From the NCBI RefSeq assembly GCF_024347315.1, contig NZ_AP025460.1, positions 620,001-684,000 of the forward strand: 64,000 bases of DNA. The letters run 5' to 3'. The translations under genes were made by a program, and so were the position numbers. Below, in pieces: positions 52,138 to 61,728 of this stretch (within the stretch, counting starts at the first letter, position 1; the number at the start of each line of letters is the position of its first letter). Source of the DNA: Vibrio atlanticus. GTDB lineage: Bacteria > Pseudomonadota > Gammaproteobacteria > Enterobacterales > Vibrionaceae. Below the pieces are notes generated by a model that was not told the origin of the DNA, did not search any database, and saw only the letters and a program-made list of their open reading frames with translations.

Positions 52138-53556
52138 TTATTTACCTGAAGCGTTACGTGTATCTTGGCCTGCGCTCAAGTTACGCATTAACAAACCAAA
52201 TTCTAGATCAAGATCAGCAGGTACAGGAATAAACACAAAGTGTCCGTTACCTTTCGCATCGTCTACTGCTTCAGATTTACGGTTTTCCATCACTTCTAGT
52301 TTGAAAACAATGTTACCTTTCGGTGTCATCATTTCTAGGCTGTCACCAACTAGGAATTTGTTTTTCACTTCTACTTCAGCTAGGTCGCCACGGCGTTTAC
52401 CTGTGAATTCACCAACAAACTGTTGAGTATCAGAGATAGAATAACCGTATTCGTAGTTTTGGTATGAATCGTGAGTGTGACGACGTAGGAAGCCTTCAGT
52501 GTAGCCTCGGTGAGCTAGGCTCTCTAGCGTACCCATTAGACTCTCATCAAATGGCTTACCTGCAACAGCATCGTCGATAGCTTTACGGTAAACCTGTGCT
52601 GTACGTGCACAGTAGTAGAAAGACTTAGTACGACCTTCGATTTTCAGAGAGTGAACGCCCATCTTAGTTAAACGCTCAACGTGTTGGATTGCGCGAAGAT
52701 CTTTTGAGTTCATGATGTAAGTACCATGCTCATCTTCAAACGCTGCCATTTTCTCTTCAGGTTTGTGTGATTCAGAAAGTAAAACGACTTCATCAGTTGG
52801 TTTACCAAGGCCTAATGTGTTGTCAGGGCGCTCGTCTTGAACTTCAATACCTTGAGTTTCTACTTCTTGAATAGCAACGCCGGTAGGGTTAGCTTCAACG
52901 ATCTGACCGTTTTCGTCTTCTTTCGCAGCTTCTGTCTTGTATTCCCAACGACAAGCGTTAGTACAAGTACCTTGGTTTGGATCGCGTTTGTTCATGTAGC
53001 CAGAAAGTAGGCAACGACCAGAGTAAGCCATGCATAGAGCACCGTGAACAAAGATTTCTAGCTCTGTTTCTGGGCAGTGTTCGCGAATCTCTTCGATCTC
53101 TTCAAGAGATAGCTCACGAGATAGGATCACACGCTCAACGCCTTGAGTTGACCAGAACTTAACGGTCGCCCAGTTTACTGCATTTGCTTGAACTGAAAGG
53201 TGTATTGGCATTTCAGGGAATGCTTCACGTACCATCATGATAAGACCTGGGTCTGACATGATAAGTGCGTCTGGGCCCATCTCAACAACTGGCTTAAGGT
53301 CGCGAATAAATGTTTTTAATTTAGAGTTGTGTGGCTGAATGTTACATACAACATATAACTTTTTGCCTTGAGCATGAGCTTCATCGATACCGATTTGTAG
53401 GTTTTCGTGATTGAACTCGTTGTTACGAACACGAAGGCTGTAACGTGGCTGGCCAGCGTAAACTGCATCTGCGCCGTAGGCGAATGCGTAACGCATGTTT
53501 TTAAGGCTTCCTGCCGGTGATAATAGTTCAGGTACAAATGGTTTTTGTGTCGTCAT
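52138..53556 (-). CDS. trhP: TrhP (YegQ), U32 tRNA uridine-34 hydroxylation protein
   Basis: The 472-residue U32 peptidase-family protein starts LLSPAGSLKNMRYAFAYGADAVYAG. It has HGALCMAYSGRCLLSGYMN followed by CTNACRWEY, a four-cysteine Fe-S site (about 173-207), and KIEGRTKSFYY (near 297). In E. coli TrhP forms 5-hydroxyuridine at tRNA position 34 and depends on prephenate and Fe-S assembly. Despite the family name it is not a protease here. It is co-directional with the ferredoxin yfhL, 20 bases apart. Confidence 0.93.
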   Translation of the reverse strand: MTTQKPFVPELLSPAGSLKNMRYAFAYGADAVYAGQPRYSLRVRNNEFNHENLQIGIDEAHAQGKKLYVVCNIQPHNSKLKTFIRDLKPVVEMGPDALIMSDPGLIMMVREAFPEMPIHLSVQANAVNWATVKFWSTQGVERVILSRELSLEEIEEIREHCPETELEIFVHGALCMAYSGRCLLSGYMNKRDPNQGTCTNACRWEYKTEAAKEDENGQIVEANPTGVAIQEVETQGIEVQDERPDNTLGLGKPTDEVVLLSESHKPEEKMAAFEDEHGTYIMNSKDLRAIQHVERLTKMGVHSLKIEGRTKSFYYCARTAQVYRKAIDDAVAGKPFDESLMGTLESLAHRGYTEGFLRRHTHDSYQNYEYGYSISDTQQFVGEFTGKRRGDLAEVEVKNKFLVGDSLEMMTPKGNIVFKLEVMENRKSEAVDDAKGNGHFVFIPVPADLDLEFGLLMRNLSAGQDTRNASGK

Positions 53557-53720
53557 TGCTTCGTTCTCTAATCTGATCTCAAGTCAGGTTGATACCACCA
53601 AGTGATATCAAAGGGGCGCAAATTTTACGCTAAAATGAGTTTGGTTGATAGCCCTAAAGATAACAATGGTATTGCGAAGAGTGTTGTTAGGTGTTGATAG
53701 GCGGGGTGGAGAAGAAAACA

Positions 53721-53750
53721 AGCTCAGATATCGTCGATACCTGAGCTTCA
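53721..53750 (-). terminator. Probable terminator downstream of rdgC
   Basis: AGCTCAGATATCG pairs, with a mismatch, with TCGATACCTGAGCT. On the minus strand it is followed by TGTTTTCTTC. Confidence 0.7.
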
Positions 53751-53761
53751 AATCGGAACAA

Positions 53762-54676
53762 TTAAGCGTTAGGTTGAGTTAACCCGCCTAATGATTCAAA
53801 TAGGTTTGGTAGGAAAACACTGAACTCACCACAAAGTAGAGAGAAGTCTGCATCAAAACGTGCAGCTTGATCTTCACGAGGAATATCGTCGTTCTCATCT
53901 TTTAGTTCATCACTGAATTTTAGACGCTTGATGCTGCCATCTTCAGCAAGAATGAACTCAATGCGATCTTGCCAGTTGATCAGAAGCTTAGTCACAACTT
54001 TGTTGGCTTCAATGTGGTTCTTAATCTCATCAGCTTCTAGTTCTTGTTTCTTAACTCGAACAATACCGCCGTCTTCTTGGATTGATTTAAGCTCTGCTTC
54101 ATCAAGCATAGTGATGCCTTGAGGCGTATCACCTGACTTAACCCATTCCGTTAACGTTGTTTCAATCGCTTGCTCTGGAATAGCTGGCACTACTGGCAAG
54201 CTACCCATTGTTTTACGTAGTAATGCTAGTACGTCTTCTGCTTTTTTGTAGCTGCTAGCATCAACAACAATAAAGCCTTCTTTCGGCATGATCAGTGCGT
54301 AAGTGAAGTTACTGCGGCTGAAAGCACGAGGAAGAAGATCGATGATGATGTCTTCTTTTAGGCTGTCTTTCTCTTTCTTTTTTAGAGGAGTACCAGACTC
54401 CGCTTCAAGCGTTTCTACTTTTGCATTCAATGAATCTTTGATCACAGAAGCTGGAAGCATTTTCTCTTCTTTCTTTGCACAGATTAGAATGCGGTTTTCT
54501 GATACGTGCGTCATCATATCGCCGTGTCTACCCATCGCATTTACCCAACCAAACTTCTGTTTGTCTTGGCTACCACAAGGGGTAAAACGGAACTCTTCAA
54601 GTTGTTTCTCTAGCTGATCTGCGTTGAAGTCTATATCACGATTAAAGCGATAGACGAGGCAATTCTTAAACCACAT
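53762..54676 (-). CDS. rdgC: RdgC, ring-shaped DNA-binding recombination modulator
   Basis: RdgC is a dsDNA-binding ring dimer that inhibits RecA. The 304 residues begin [14 protein letters not shown], followed by [24 protein letters not shown], the family start, and have the charged central helices. GAGAAA lies upstream of the ATG. It is divergent from phoB with 193 bases between them. Confidence 0.96.
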   Translation of the reverse strand: MWFKNCLVYRFNRDIDFNADQLEKQLEEFRFTPCGSQDKQKFGWVNAMGRHGDMMTHVSENRILICAKKEEKMLPASVIKDSLNAKVETLEAESGTPLKKKEKDSLKEDIIIDLLPRAFSRSNFTYALIMPKEGFIVVDASSYKKAEDVLALLRKTMGSLPVVPAIPEQAIETTLTEWVKSGDTPQGITMLDEAELKSIQEDGGIVRVKKQELEADEIKNHIEANKVVTKLLINWQDRIEFILAEDGSIKRLKFSDELKDENDDIPREDQAARFDADFSLLCGEFSVFLPNLFESLGGLTQPNA

Positions 54677-54800
54677 AAATATTTCTCATACCTTTATCTG
54701 AAGACGCTCATCATAGGAGATTTCGATCCATTTGTCTTATACCTGCAATAAAAATTAAAAGTGAAATGTTTGAGACAGTTATATGAAAATTTGTTTTCAA

Positions 54801-54834
54801 AGGTCACAAAAGTGTCATAATTAAACCAGATAAT
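54801..54834 (+). promoter_or_regulatory. Pho box and -10 of the phoBR promoter
   Basis: Two 11-base units, AGGTCAC AAAA and GTGTCAT AATT (54801-54822), match the Pho box repeat. A -10 GATAAT at 54829-54834 begins 10 bases after the second unit's core, the expected spacing for PhoB activation. Confidence 0.78.
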
Positions 54835-54869
54835 GCAATGCGTTGATTAAATACTAAGGCTATTCAATT

Positions 54870-55559
54870 ATGTCGAGAAGGATTCTGGTCGTTGAAGATG
54901 AAGCACCTATTCGTGAGATGCTGTGTTTTGTACTTGAACAAAAAGGCTACCAAGCAGTAGAGGCTGAAGATTACGATACAGCGGTAAACAAGCTATGTGA
55001 ACCTTTCCCAGATCTAGTATTACTAGATTGGATGCTACCTGGTGGTAGTGGGATAAACTTTATCAAGCACATGAAGCGTGAAGAGTTAACTCGCAACATC
55101 CCAGTGGTGATGCTGACGGCTCGTGGTGAAGAAGAGGATAAGGTTCGCGGTTTAGAAGTTGGTGCTGACGACTACATTACCAAACCATTTTCGCCAAAAG
55201 AGTTGGTCGCTCGTCTGAAAGCGGTTATTCGCCGTGTAACACCAACGGCATTGGAAGATGTGATAGATGTTCAAGGGCTTAAATTAGACCCTGTATCTCA
55301 CCGCGTTACCGCAAGTGAAGGTCCAGTTGATATGGGCCCAACCGAATTCAAAATGCTGCATTTCTTTATGACTCACCAAGAGCGAGTATACAGTCGAGAG
55401 CAACTGCTCAATAACGTTTGGGGTACCAACGTTTACGTTGAAGATCGTACGGTTGATGTTCATATTCGACGTTTACGCAAAGCACTTGAATCTGCTGGTC
55501 ATGACAAATTAATTCAAACGGTTCGCGGCGCAGGCTACCGTTTTTCTACAAAGGCTTAA
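54870..55559 (+). CDS. phoB: PhoB, phosphate response regulator
   Basis: PhoB is the OmpR-family regulator of the phosphate-starvation regulon. The 229-residue protein has the receiver with [10 protein letters not shown] (near residue 8), phospho-acceptor Asp in [11 protein letters not shown] (near 54) and lysine in [10 protein letters not shown] (near 107), then a winged-helix domain with [14 protein letters not shown] Pho box in its promoter shows autoregulation. phoR follows 33 bases downstream. Confidence 0.98.
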   Translation: MSRRILVVEDEAPIREMLCFVLEQKGYQAVEAEDYDTAVNKLCEPFPDLVLLDWMLPGGSGINFIKHMKREELTRNIPVVMLTARGEEEDKVRGLEVGADDYITKPFSPKELVARLKAVIRRVTPTALEDVIDVQGLKLDPVSHRVTASEGPVDMGPTEFKMLHFFMTHQERVYSREQLLNNVWGTNVYVEDRTVDVHIRRLRKALESAGHDKLIQTVRGAGYRFSTKA

Positions 55560-55592
55560 CGTGGCTTCACTGCCCAGTTTATGGAGTCCTGA

Positions 55593-56891
55593 ATGGTTGA
55601 GAAGTTAACCTGGAAAAAGCTGGCTTGGGAGCTGGCTTTTTTTTACGCACCTTGGATTATAGTCGGATGGATATTCGGTTATTTACCTTGGTTATTGCTG
55701 GCTGCAACAGTATTACAGTTAGCATGGCATCTACACTATCAAATGCGTTTGTCTGCTTGGTTGTGGGATGAAAAGCGGTTAACACCCCCTTCAGGTTCTG
55801 GAAACTGGGAGTCTCTGTTTAATGGTATCTATCGTATGCAGCAGAGACAGCGTCGTAAACGCAAAGAATTGACCAACCTTATCCGCCGTTTCAGAAATGG
55901 TGCTGAATCCCTTCCCGATGCCGTTGTGGTGTTTCGCGGTGAAGGCAATATTGTTTGGTGTAACAAGCTTGCTCAGTATTTACTGGGTTTTCGCTGGCCA
56001 GACGATTCAGGTCAACCGATCTCTAACTTGATCCGAACGCCGGACTTCATCAAGTATCTTAATAAACAAGATTTCTCAGAGCCGTTAGAGATGCCTTCGC
56101 CACTTAATGTGGAGCGCATGCTTGAGCTTCGTATCGTACCGTATACCGAGGGCGAACACCTCATGGTAGTACGTGATGTTACTCAGCTAAAACAGCTAGA
56201 AGGCATGCGTCGTAACTTTTTCGCTAACGTTTCTCACGAGCTACGCACTCCAATGACCGTACTTCAGGGCTATCTTGAAATGACGGAAGATCCAGACATG
56301 GTCGTTGGGCCTATGTGGCCTAAGGCTCATGGTGTGATGACTGAGCAATTGAATCGCATGAACAGTCTGGTCAATCAGCTTTTAACTCTTTCTAAGATAG
56401 AAGCGGCGCCAATGCATGAATTGGATGAAGTGGTTAACGTTCCGGCGATGTTGGAAGTTCTTGAAAAAGAAGCCGCTAGTCTCAGTGGAGAGCGAGAACA
56501 CAAGCTGGAATTTGATATTGATAAGAGCTTACGCGTATTAGCGGATGAAGATCAGTTAAGAAGTGCGATATCGAATCTGGTTTACAATGCAGTGAAATAC
56601 ACGCCGCCGGGTGCGACCGTAAAGGTTCGTTGGTATCAAACCAGTCAAGGTGCGTGTTTGGATGTGTCAGACACTGGAGACGGTATCGAACCACAACACT
56701 TGCATCGACTTACAGAGCGTTTCTATCGTGTTGATAAAGCACGCTCACGCGATACTGGCGGTAGTGGTCTTGGACTCGCGATTGTGAAACATGCGCTTAG
56801 TCACCATGATTCACATTTAGAAATTCAAAGTGAAGTGGGTGTTGGTAGCCGATTCCATTTCACGCTGCCTAGCCGATTGACAGTGTCATGA
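55593..56891 (+). CDS. phoR: PhoR, phosphate sensor histidine kinase
   Basis: PhoR phosphorylates PhoB under phosphate limitation. The 432-residue protein has two membrane segments near the N-terminus, a PAS domain (about 95-205), the dimerization histidine in [19 protein letters not shown] (near 213) and ATPase boxes N ([12 protein letters not shown]) and G ([20 protein letters not shown]). GGAG precedes the ATG. It overlaps the next gene by ATGA. It is usually coupled to the Pst transporter. Confidence 0.97.
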   Translation: MVEKLTWKKLAWELAFFYAPWIIVGWIFGYLPWLLLAATVLQLAWHLHYQMRLSAWLWDEKRLTPPSGSGNWESLFNGIYRMQQRQRRKRKELTNLIRRFRNGAESLPDAVVVFRGEGNIVWCNKLAQYLLGFRWPDDSGQPISNLIRTPDFIKYLNKQDFSEPLEMPSPLNVERMLELRIVPYTEGEHLMVVRDVTQLKQLEGMRRNFFANVSHELRTPMTVLQGYLEMTEDPDMVVGPMWPKAHGVMTEQLNRMNSLVNQLLTLSKIEAAPMHELDEVVNVPAMLEVLEKEAASLSGEREHKLEFDIDKSLRVLADEDQLRSAISNLVYNAVKYTPPGATVKVRWYQTSQGACLDVSDTGDGIEPQHLHRLTERFYRVDKARSRDTGGSGLGLAIVKHALSHHDSHLEIQSEVGVGSRFHFTLPSRLTVS

Positions 56892-57865
56892 GTTCTTTAA
56901 TACGCAGGATGCGTTTCCCCATCAGTTCATTGTTAGCATTAGCTTTGGTTACCCCTGTTCATGCCGAGCAAGGTGTCGATTCTCTTCCTGATTATTCTAA
57001 GGTTCCGGGTATTTCTGGCAGCTTGTTGTCTGTCGGTTCGGATACTTTAGCGGGAATGACTACGTTATGGGTTGAAGAGTTTAAGTCTTACTACCCGAAC
57101 GTGAATGCTCAAGTTCAGGCTTCTGGATCATCCACTGCACCTCCTGCATTAACCGAAGGTACTGCTCACCTTGGGCCTATGAGTCGTCCAATGCGCCTAC
57201 GAGAAGTGGAAGCGTTCGAAAGGGAGCATGGCTATAAGCCGACAGCGCTTCGAGTTGCTATCGATGCGATTGGTCTTTTTGTGCATCGTGATAATCCTAT
57301 CGAGGGGCTTAATTTTCGCGAAATTGACAGCATATTTTCAGAGACATTGCGCTGTGGCGCGACTAAGCCGCTAAACAATTGGCAAGATTTAGGTATCAGC
57401 CAGCCGTGGGCAAAACATAGATTCCAACTGTTCGGTCGTAATTCCGTTTCGGGAACCTACGGCTACTTCAAACAAAACGCATTATGTAGTGGCGACTTCA
57501 AGAACCGAGTCAATGAACAGCCAGGCTCAGCGTCGGTTGTACAGTCGGTCGCTTCATCAATCAGCGGGATAGGGTACTCAGGTATTGGTTATCGAGTAGC
57601 TGGTGTTAAGTTAATTCCTATTGCTGAGCATGGCTCTGATTATGTAGAACCGACCCGAGCGAATATCTTAAGCGGAGATTACCCTCTATCGCGTTTTCTC
57701 TATGTGTATGTGAATAAACACCCAGATAAACCGCTTTCTCCTGTAGAGAGAGAGTTCCTCACTTTTGTATTCTCGAAGCAAGGACAAGAACTGGTAGAGA
57801 AAGATGGCTATTTAGCGATACCGCCTGAGTTCGCAGAGCAAGAACTGGCAAAAGTCGGGCTATGA
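56888..57865 (+). CDS. pstS: PstS-like phosphate-binding protein
   Basis: The 325-residue protein has a signal peptide (about 1-26) and then the PstS fold: [22 protein letters not shown] (near 45), [20 protein letters not shown] (phosphate loop, near 77) and [18 protein letters not shown] (near 175). The ATG overlaps the phoR stop, so translation is coupled; a second start at 56909 is possible. Such a phosphate sensor in the phoBR operon could feed the Pst system encoded from 61729. Other PstS genes may exist elsewhere. Confidence 0.88.
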   Translation: MSSLIRRMRFPISSLLALALVTPVHAEQGVDSLPDYSKVPGISGSLLSVGSDTLAGMTTLWVEEFKSYYPNVNAQVQASGSSTAPPALTEGTAHLGPMSRPMRLREVEAFEREHGYKPTALRVAIDAIGLFVHRDNPIEGLNFREIDSIFSETLRCGATKPLNNWQDLGISQPWAKHRFQLFGRNSVSGTYGYFKQNALCSGDFKNRVNEQPGSASVVQSVASSISGIGYSGIGYRVAGVKLIPIAEHGSDYVEPTRANILSGDYPLSRFLYVYVNKHPDKPLSPVEREFLTFVFSKQGQELVEKDGYLAIPPEFAEQELAKVGL

Positions 57866-57886
57866 TCCAGATAAAAAATATGTAGA

Positions 57887-57920
57887 AACAGCTTGCTAAG
57901 TCGCAGGCTGTTTTTGTTTT
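57887..57920. terminator. Terminator after the phoB-phoR-pstS unit
   Basis: AAACAGCtTGC pairs with GCAgGCTGTTT and is followed by TTGTTTT. The stem lies between convergent genes. Confidence 0.88.
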
Positions 57921-57929
57921 GACTGTTCG

Positions 57930-59441
57930 TTATTCTACCTTTAACGACCATCCAGCATTTTGCCAACGTTGTTGTTCTTCTTTGAGTTCATATTCAAGCA
58001 GTTGGTTTTGGGCCAACCAATCGCTGTTAGATCCTTTCAATTCCCAGTTATCCTGTTGTTCAATCGTTAGAGTCACGTCTGGGGCTAGTGCTTGATTTCG
58101 CTGACGGTTGAGTAAGATAGCGAGTCTTAATATGCGAATTAGTAGCGTTATTTGTTGTGGATAAAATAGAGACAGTTCCGGCAAGTCTTGTCGCTTAATC
58201 GCTTTTCTTTGGTGGCGAACCAATGTCGAGATAAGACGTTGTTGCTCAGTATTGAAACCGGGCATTGTCGTGTGCTTAAGCAGATAAGCCGAATGGCGGT
58301 GATAGCCTTGGAATGCGATGCTTTGTCCTACCTCATGAAGTAGTGCAGCCCAACCAACCAGATCATACAGCTCATTAGTGACCGTAGTAGTTACTTGAGG
58401 CTGCACTTGTTTCAGTAATGCAAGGGCGAGTTCTTTGACTTTCTGGCCATGAGCTACGTCAACATGGTATCGAGATACGAGCGTTTCGGCGGTTCTGGTT
58501 CGAACATCAATATCTTTAAATCTATCCTCCATGTCATAAAGAACGCCTTCTCTCAGAGCGCCATCAGAAAAATGTAACTCCTTTATGTCTAGCGTATCCA
58601 TGGCTGCTAAAAGAATGGTGACGCCAGCAGCAAACACTGGCTTTCTCTCATCACTTAAACCTGAAAGGTCTAAGGTTTTGGATGATGAAAACTCACATAA
58701 GTGATTTTTCAAATAGGACAGACGTTGCGGCGTAATGAGACCATCGGTAAAGCCTAAGCCAATGAGTACCTCTTTTATTGATTTAGCCGTCCCTGATGAG
58801 CCAAAGGCGATTTCCCAAGGGGCCTTTGTGTATTCTTCAATCAATGGCATCAATAGACGAGTAGCTGCGGTATAAGCATCTGAGAAGTGTTGTGAGGTTA
58901 GCTCTCCGTCAGCAAAGAAACGTTGAGTGAAGCTGACGCATCCCATAGGTAAACTGCGCATAATTAGGGGCGTAAAGCCTTGCCCAGAGACGAGTTCCGT
59001 ACTCCCTCCACCGATATCAATAACCAATTTAGATTCAGAAGCGGTTTGAGTGTGTTCTACACCGTTATAGATTATTCGAGCTTCTTCTTGACCGGAAATG
59101 ATCTCTATTGGAAAAGGAAACAGTGGTTTGGCTTGCTCTAAGAAGTCTTGAGCGTTTTTGGCTTTTCTTAGGGTATGAGTCGCAACAACTCTTACATCAT
59201 CAAGTTCAAAATCAGCCAGTCGTTCTGCGAACACTTTGAGGCACTCCAAGCCTCGCTCGATAGCACTTTCGGATAAGAAGTTAAACTCATCCAACCCATC
59301 ACCTAATCTCACTTTCTGTTTGTGTCTGCTGACTAATTGCAGGTGTTGTTCGAATACTCGGGCAACCACCATATGAAAACTGTTCGAACCCAAGTCGATA
59401 GCGGCAATACATCGAGAATGTTTGTTATCAATTAGCGGCAT
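57930..59441 (-). CDS. ppx: Ppx/GppA exopolyphosphatase
   Basis: Exopolyphosphatase releases phosphate from polyphosphate ends. The 503 residues begin with the actin-like phosphate loop AAIDLGSNSFHMVVAR. VIDIGGGSTELVSG (near 146), SSGTAKSI and the C-terminal HD-like domain (LHEVGQSIAF) follow. The start overlaps ppk by 10 bases, so the two opposing activities are translated together. GppA cannot be excluded, but the coupling to ppk favours Ppx. Confidence 0.95.
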   Translation of the reverse strand: MPLIDNKHSRCIAAIDLGSNSFHMVVARVFEQHLQLVSRHKQKVRLGDGLDEFNFLSESAIERGLECLKVFAERLADFELDDVRVVATHTLRKAKNAQDFLEQAKPLFPFPIEIISGQEEARIIYNGVEHTQTASESKLVIDIGGGSTELVSGQGFTPLIMRSLPMGCVSFTQRFFADGELTSQHFSDAYTAATRLLMPLIEEYTKAPWEIAFGSSGTAKSIKEVLIGLGFTDGLITPQRLSYLKNHLCEFSSSKTLDLSGLSDERKPVFAAGVTILLAAMDTLDIKELHFSDGALREGVLYDMEDRFKDIDVRTRTAETLVSRYHVDVAHGQKVKELALALLKQVQPQVTTTVTNELYDLVGWAALLHEVGQSIAFQGYHRHSAYLLKHTTMPGFNTEQQRLISTLVRHQRKAIKRQDLPELSLFYPQQITLLIRILRLAILLNRQRNQALAPDVTLTIEQQDNWELKGSNSDWLAQNQLLEYELKEEQQRWQNAGWSLKVE

Positions 59442-61528
59442 GATTTCTTCTCTTGTTTGTACTTCTTGCGAGCAAGTTTCTCCATACGTTTAATATAGTG
59501 GTAAGTGGAGAGTTGTGACGTCGGGTAATCGAGTGGGTTTGTTGGAGCTTGTATGTAAGGATTGCTCATCGATTGCTCTAGCACTCGAGCTTTGTTGCTG
59601 TCATCGAAATGAAACTCGGTGATATCGATAATGGTTTGCTTGATCTTTGGATCTAAAATTGGAGTGGCGACTTCGATGCGGTGATCGAAGTTTCGTGTCA
59701 TCCAGTCGGCAGAGGAGATATAGACTTTTGGATTACCAGCGTTACCAAAGATCATCACTCTTGGGTGTTCGAGAAAACGATCGACCACACTAACAATCTC
59801 AATCTGCTCACTGATGTTGGAGACTCCCGGTACGAGAGAGCACATACCACGAATGACCATTCTCACCTTTACATTGGCTTGGCTGGCCTGATAGAGCTTC
59901 TCAATGATCTCTCGGTCGACCAAATTGTTGAGTTTTAGAGTGATGCTTGCAGGTTTGTTCTCTATCGCGTTTTGTATTTCATTATCTATCAACTGAGACA
60001 GGCGTTTTCTTGTATTCTTTGGTGACACAATCAGTTGTTTGAACTGCGATTTTTGATAAGGGTTTTCAATATACTTAAAGACTTGTCTCACCTCTTGGAT
60101 CAAATCTTCATTCGCAGTGAGCAGAGAAAAGTCGGTATACACGCGCGCTGTTACTTCATGAAAGTTACCGGTGCCAATATGAGCGTAATGCGCCGTATGC
60201 TTGCCTTCTTTCCGTTTAATGAGCAGCAGCTTGGAGTGGATTTTCAAACTTGGGATGCCATGGATGACTTTTATACCGGCTTCTTGAAGTTTCTTGGTCC
60301 ATTGAATATTGGCTTGCTCATCAAAGCGAGCTTGAAGCTCAACGACGACAGTTACTTTCTTACCATTGTGCGCCGCATCGATGATCGAGCTAAGGAGTTT
60401 TGAACCTTCTGCAACACGGTAAACGTTTATTTTTATGGAAGTTACCTTCGGGTCAAAGGAAGCCTGCCTCACGAGTTCAGTAATGTGATTAAAGGTGTGA
60501 TAAGGGTAATGCAACAAGATGTCACGAGCTTTGATCGCTTCGAAATAGTTTGGGTAGTGGCTGAAATGCGCGCACTTAATCGCGGGTAGTGGACGATTAA
60601 CTAAATCACGTCGATTAAGGCTTGGGAACTCAGAGAAGTGTTTGAAGTTATGGTAGCGACCACCCGCAATGACACTGTCATAGTCAGACAGCTTAAGCCT
60701 GACTTGTAAGAAACTGAGCATTTCAGCAGGCATTTCTGACTCATAGATAAGGCGGATCGGTAGTGCCGTTAAGCGCTGTTCTAAACCCAACGACATAGAT
60801 TCTAGTAGAGTATTTTCATTGCTCTCTTGAAGGTCATAATCGGCATCACGCGTCATTTTTATCGCAAAACAACGTAATGAGTCATACTCAAAGAATCCTT
60901 TAAGCAAGTCATCTAAACAAAATCGAACTATATTATCTAACAAGATCAAAGTTGTACGCTGTGAAACAGAAGTGTCTGGTAACTTAACAAACCGAGGCAG
61001 GGCTTCTGATGGTATTTCGAGTAAGACATATTGAGAAGATGTCTCTCGCTCAATGTCGATGGCTAAGTAACTTTGCTCGTCTTTGATAATATTGAGCAAC
61101 TGGCTATCTTCGTTCAAGAGAAACGGAGTTAAATGTGGAAGCACTTTTTTCTTAAAATACTTTTTGATCCACTCACTTTGCTCTTCGCTGATTTGCTGTT
61201 CGTTGACCAGAAAAATACGATTGCGCGCCAGTTCCAATAGTAATTCACTATACAATTCATGGAATCGAGCATCGAGCTTACTTGCTTTGCTCTGCATTTG
61301 AGTTAGCAGGGTTTTCTGCGAGTTGGCAGGTAATTGAGGATCTTGAAGTAAGATCTTTCGTTTCACATCAGCAAATCGGACTTTGTAAAACTCATCGAGG
61401 TTTTTCGAGTAAATACCTAAAAAACGAACTCTTTCGATTAAGGGTACTGATTTGTCGGCTGCTTCTTGGAGCACTCTTTCGTTGAAGGATAACCAGCTAA
61501 GTTCTTTTGTGACATAGTCTTTTTCCAT
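59432..61528 (-). CDS. ppk1: Ppk1, polyphosphate kinase
   Basis: Ppk1 builds polyphosphate from ATP through a phosphohistidine. The 698 residues carry ELSWLSFNERVLQEA at the N-terminus, KIHSKLLLIKR (near 431) and AHIGTGNFHE (near 455), the phosphohistidine and active-site regions. The C-terminal domain has ISSADWMTRNFDHRIEVATP. AGGA lies before the ATG. It overlaps ppx by 10 bases. The ppk-ppx pair next to phoBR and pst points to a phosphate storage unit. Confidence 0.97.
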   Translation of the reverse strand: MEKDYVTKELSWLSFNERVLQEAADKSVPLIERVRFLGIYSKNLDEFYKVRFADVKRKILLQDPQLPANSQKTLLTQMQSKASKLDARFHELYSELLLELARNRIFLVNEQQISEEQSEWIKKYFKKKVLPHLTPFLLNEDSQLLNIIKDEQSYLAIDIERETSSQYVLLEIPSEALPRFVKLPDTSVSQRTTLILLDNIVRFCLDDLLKGFFEYDSLRCFAIKMTRDADYDLQESNENTLLESMSLGLEQRLTALPIRLIYESEMPAEMLSFLQVRLKLSDYDSVIAGGRYHNFKHFSEFPSLNRRDLVNRPLPAIKCAHFSHYPNYFEAIKARDILLHYPYHTFNHITELVRQASFDPKVTSIKINVYRVAEGSKLLSSIIDAAHNGKKVTVVVELQARFDEQANIQWTKKLQEAGIKVIHGIPSLKIHSKLLLIKRKEGKHTAHYAHIGTGNFHEVTARVYTDFSLLTANEDLIQEVRQVFKYIENPYQKSQFKQLIVSPKNTRKRLSQLIDNEIQNAIENKPASITLKLNNLVDREIIEKLYQASQANVKVRMVIRGMCSLVPGVSNISEQIEIVSVVDRFLEHPRVMIFGNAGNPKVYISSADWMTRNFDHRIEVATPILDPKIKQTIIDITEFHFDDSNKARVLEQSMSNPYIQAPTNPLDYPTSQLSTYHYIKRMEKLARKKYKQEKKSCR

Positions 61529-61664
61529 CGAGATGATAATCCTTGAGTGCTGGCTATAGAGCTGGTTACTTTAATTTAGAATGACAAGATTCACAAAATC
61601 TATGATCTTACTTTAAGAAATATGGTCAACAAACTTGTTATTAGTTTCAGTTGTTTAACGTAAC

Positions 61665-61698
61665 TTGTAATATAATTGTCATCTAACGTACATATTAT
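61665..61698 (+). promoter_or_regulatory. Pho box and -10 upstream of pstC
   Basis: TTGTAAT ATAA (61665-61675) and TTGTCAT (61676-61682) form an 11-base Pho repeat. A -10 TATTAT at 61693-61698 begins 10 bases on, the same spacing as at phoB. A third, weaker unit follows at 61687 (CGTACAT). Confidence 0.72.
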
Positions 61699-61728
61699 GT
61701 CAGTAGCTAAAAAAAGGTAGATAAACAG

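Noticed and set aside
61590..61610. Pho box candidate on the minus strand before ppk1
   Set aside because: TTGTGAA and TTGTCAT are spaced 9, not 11, bases, so they do not fit PhoB binding.
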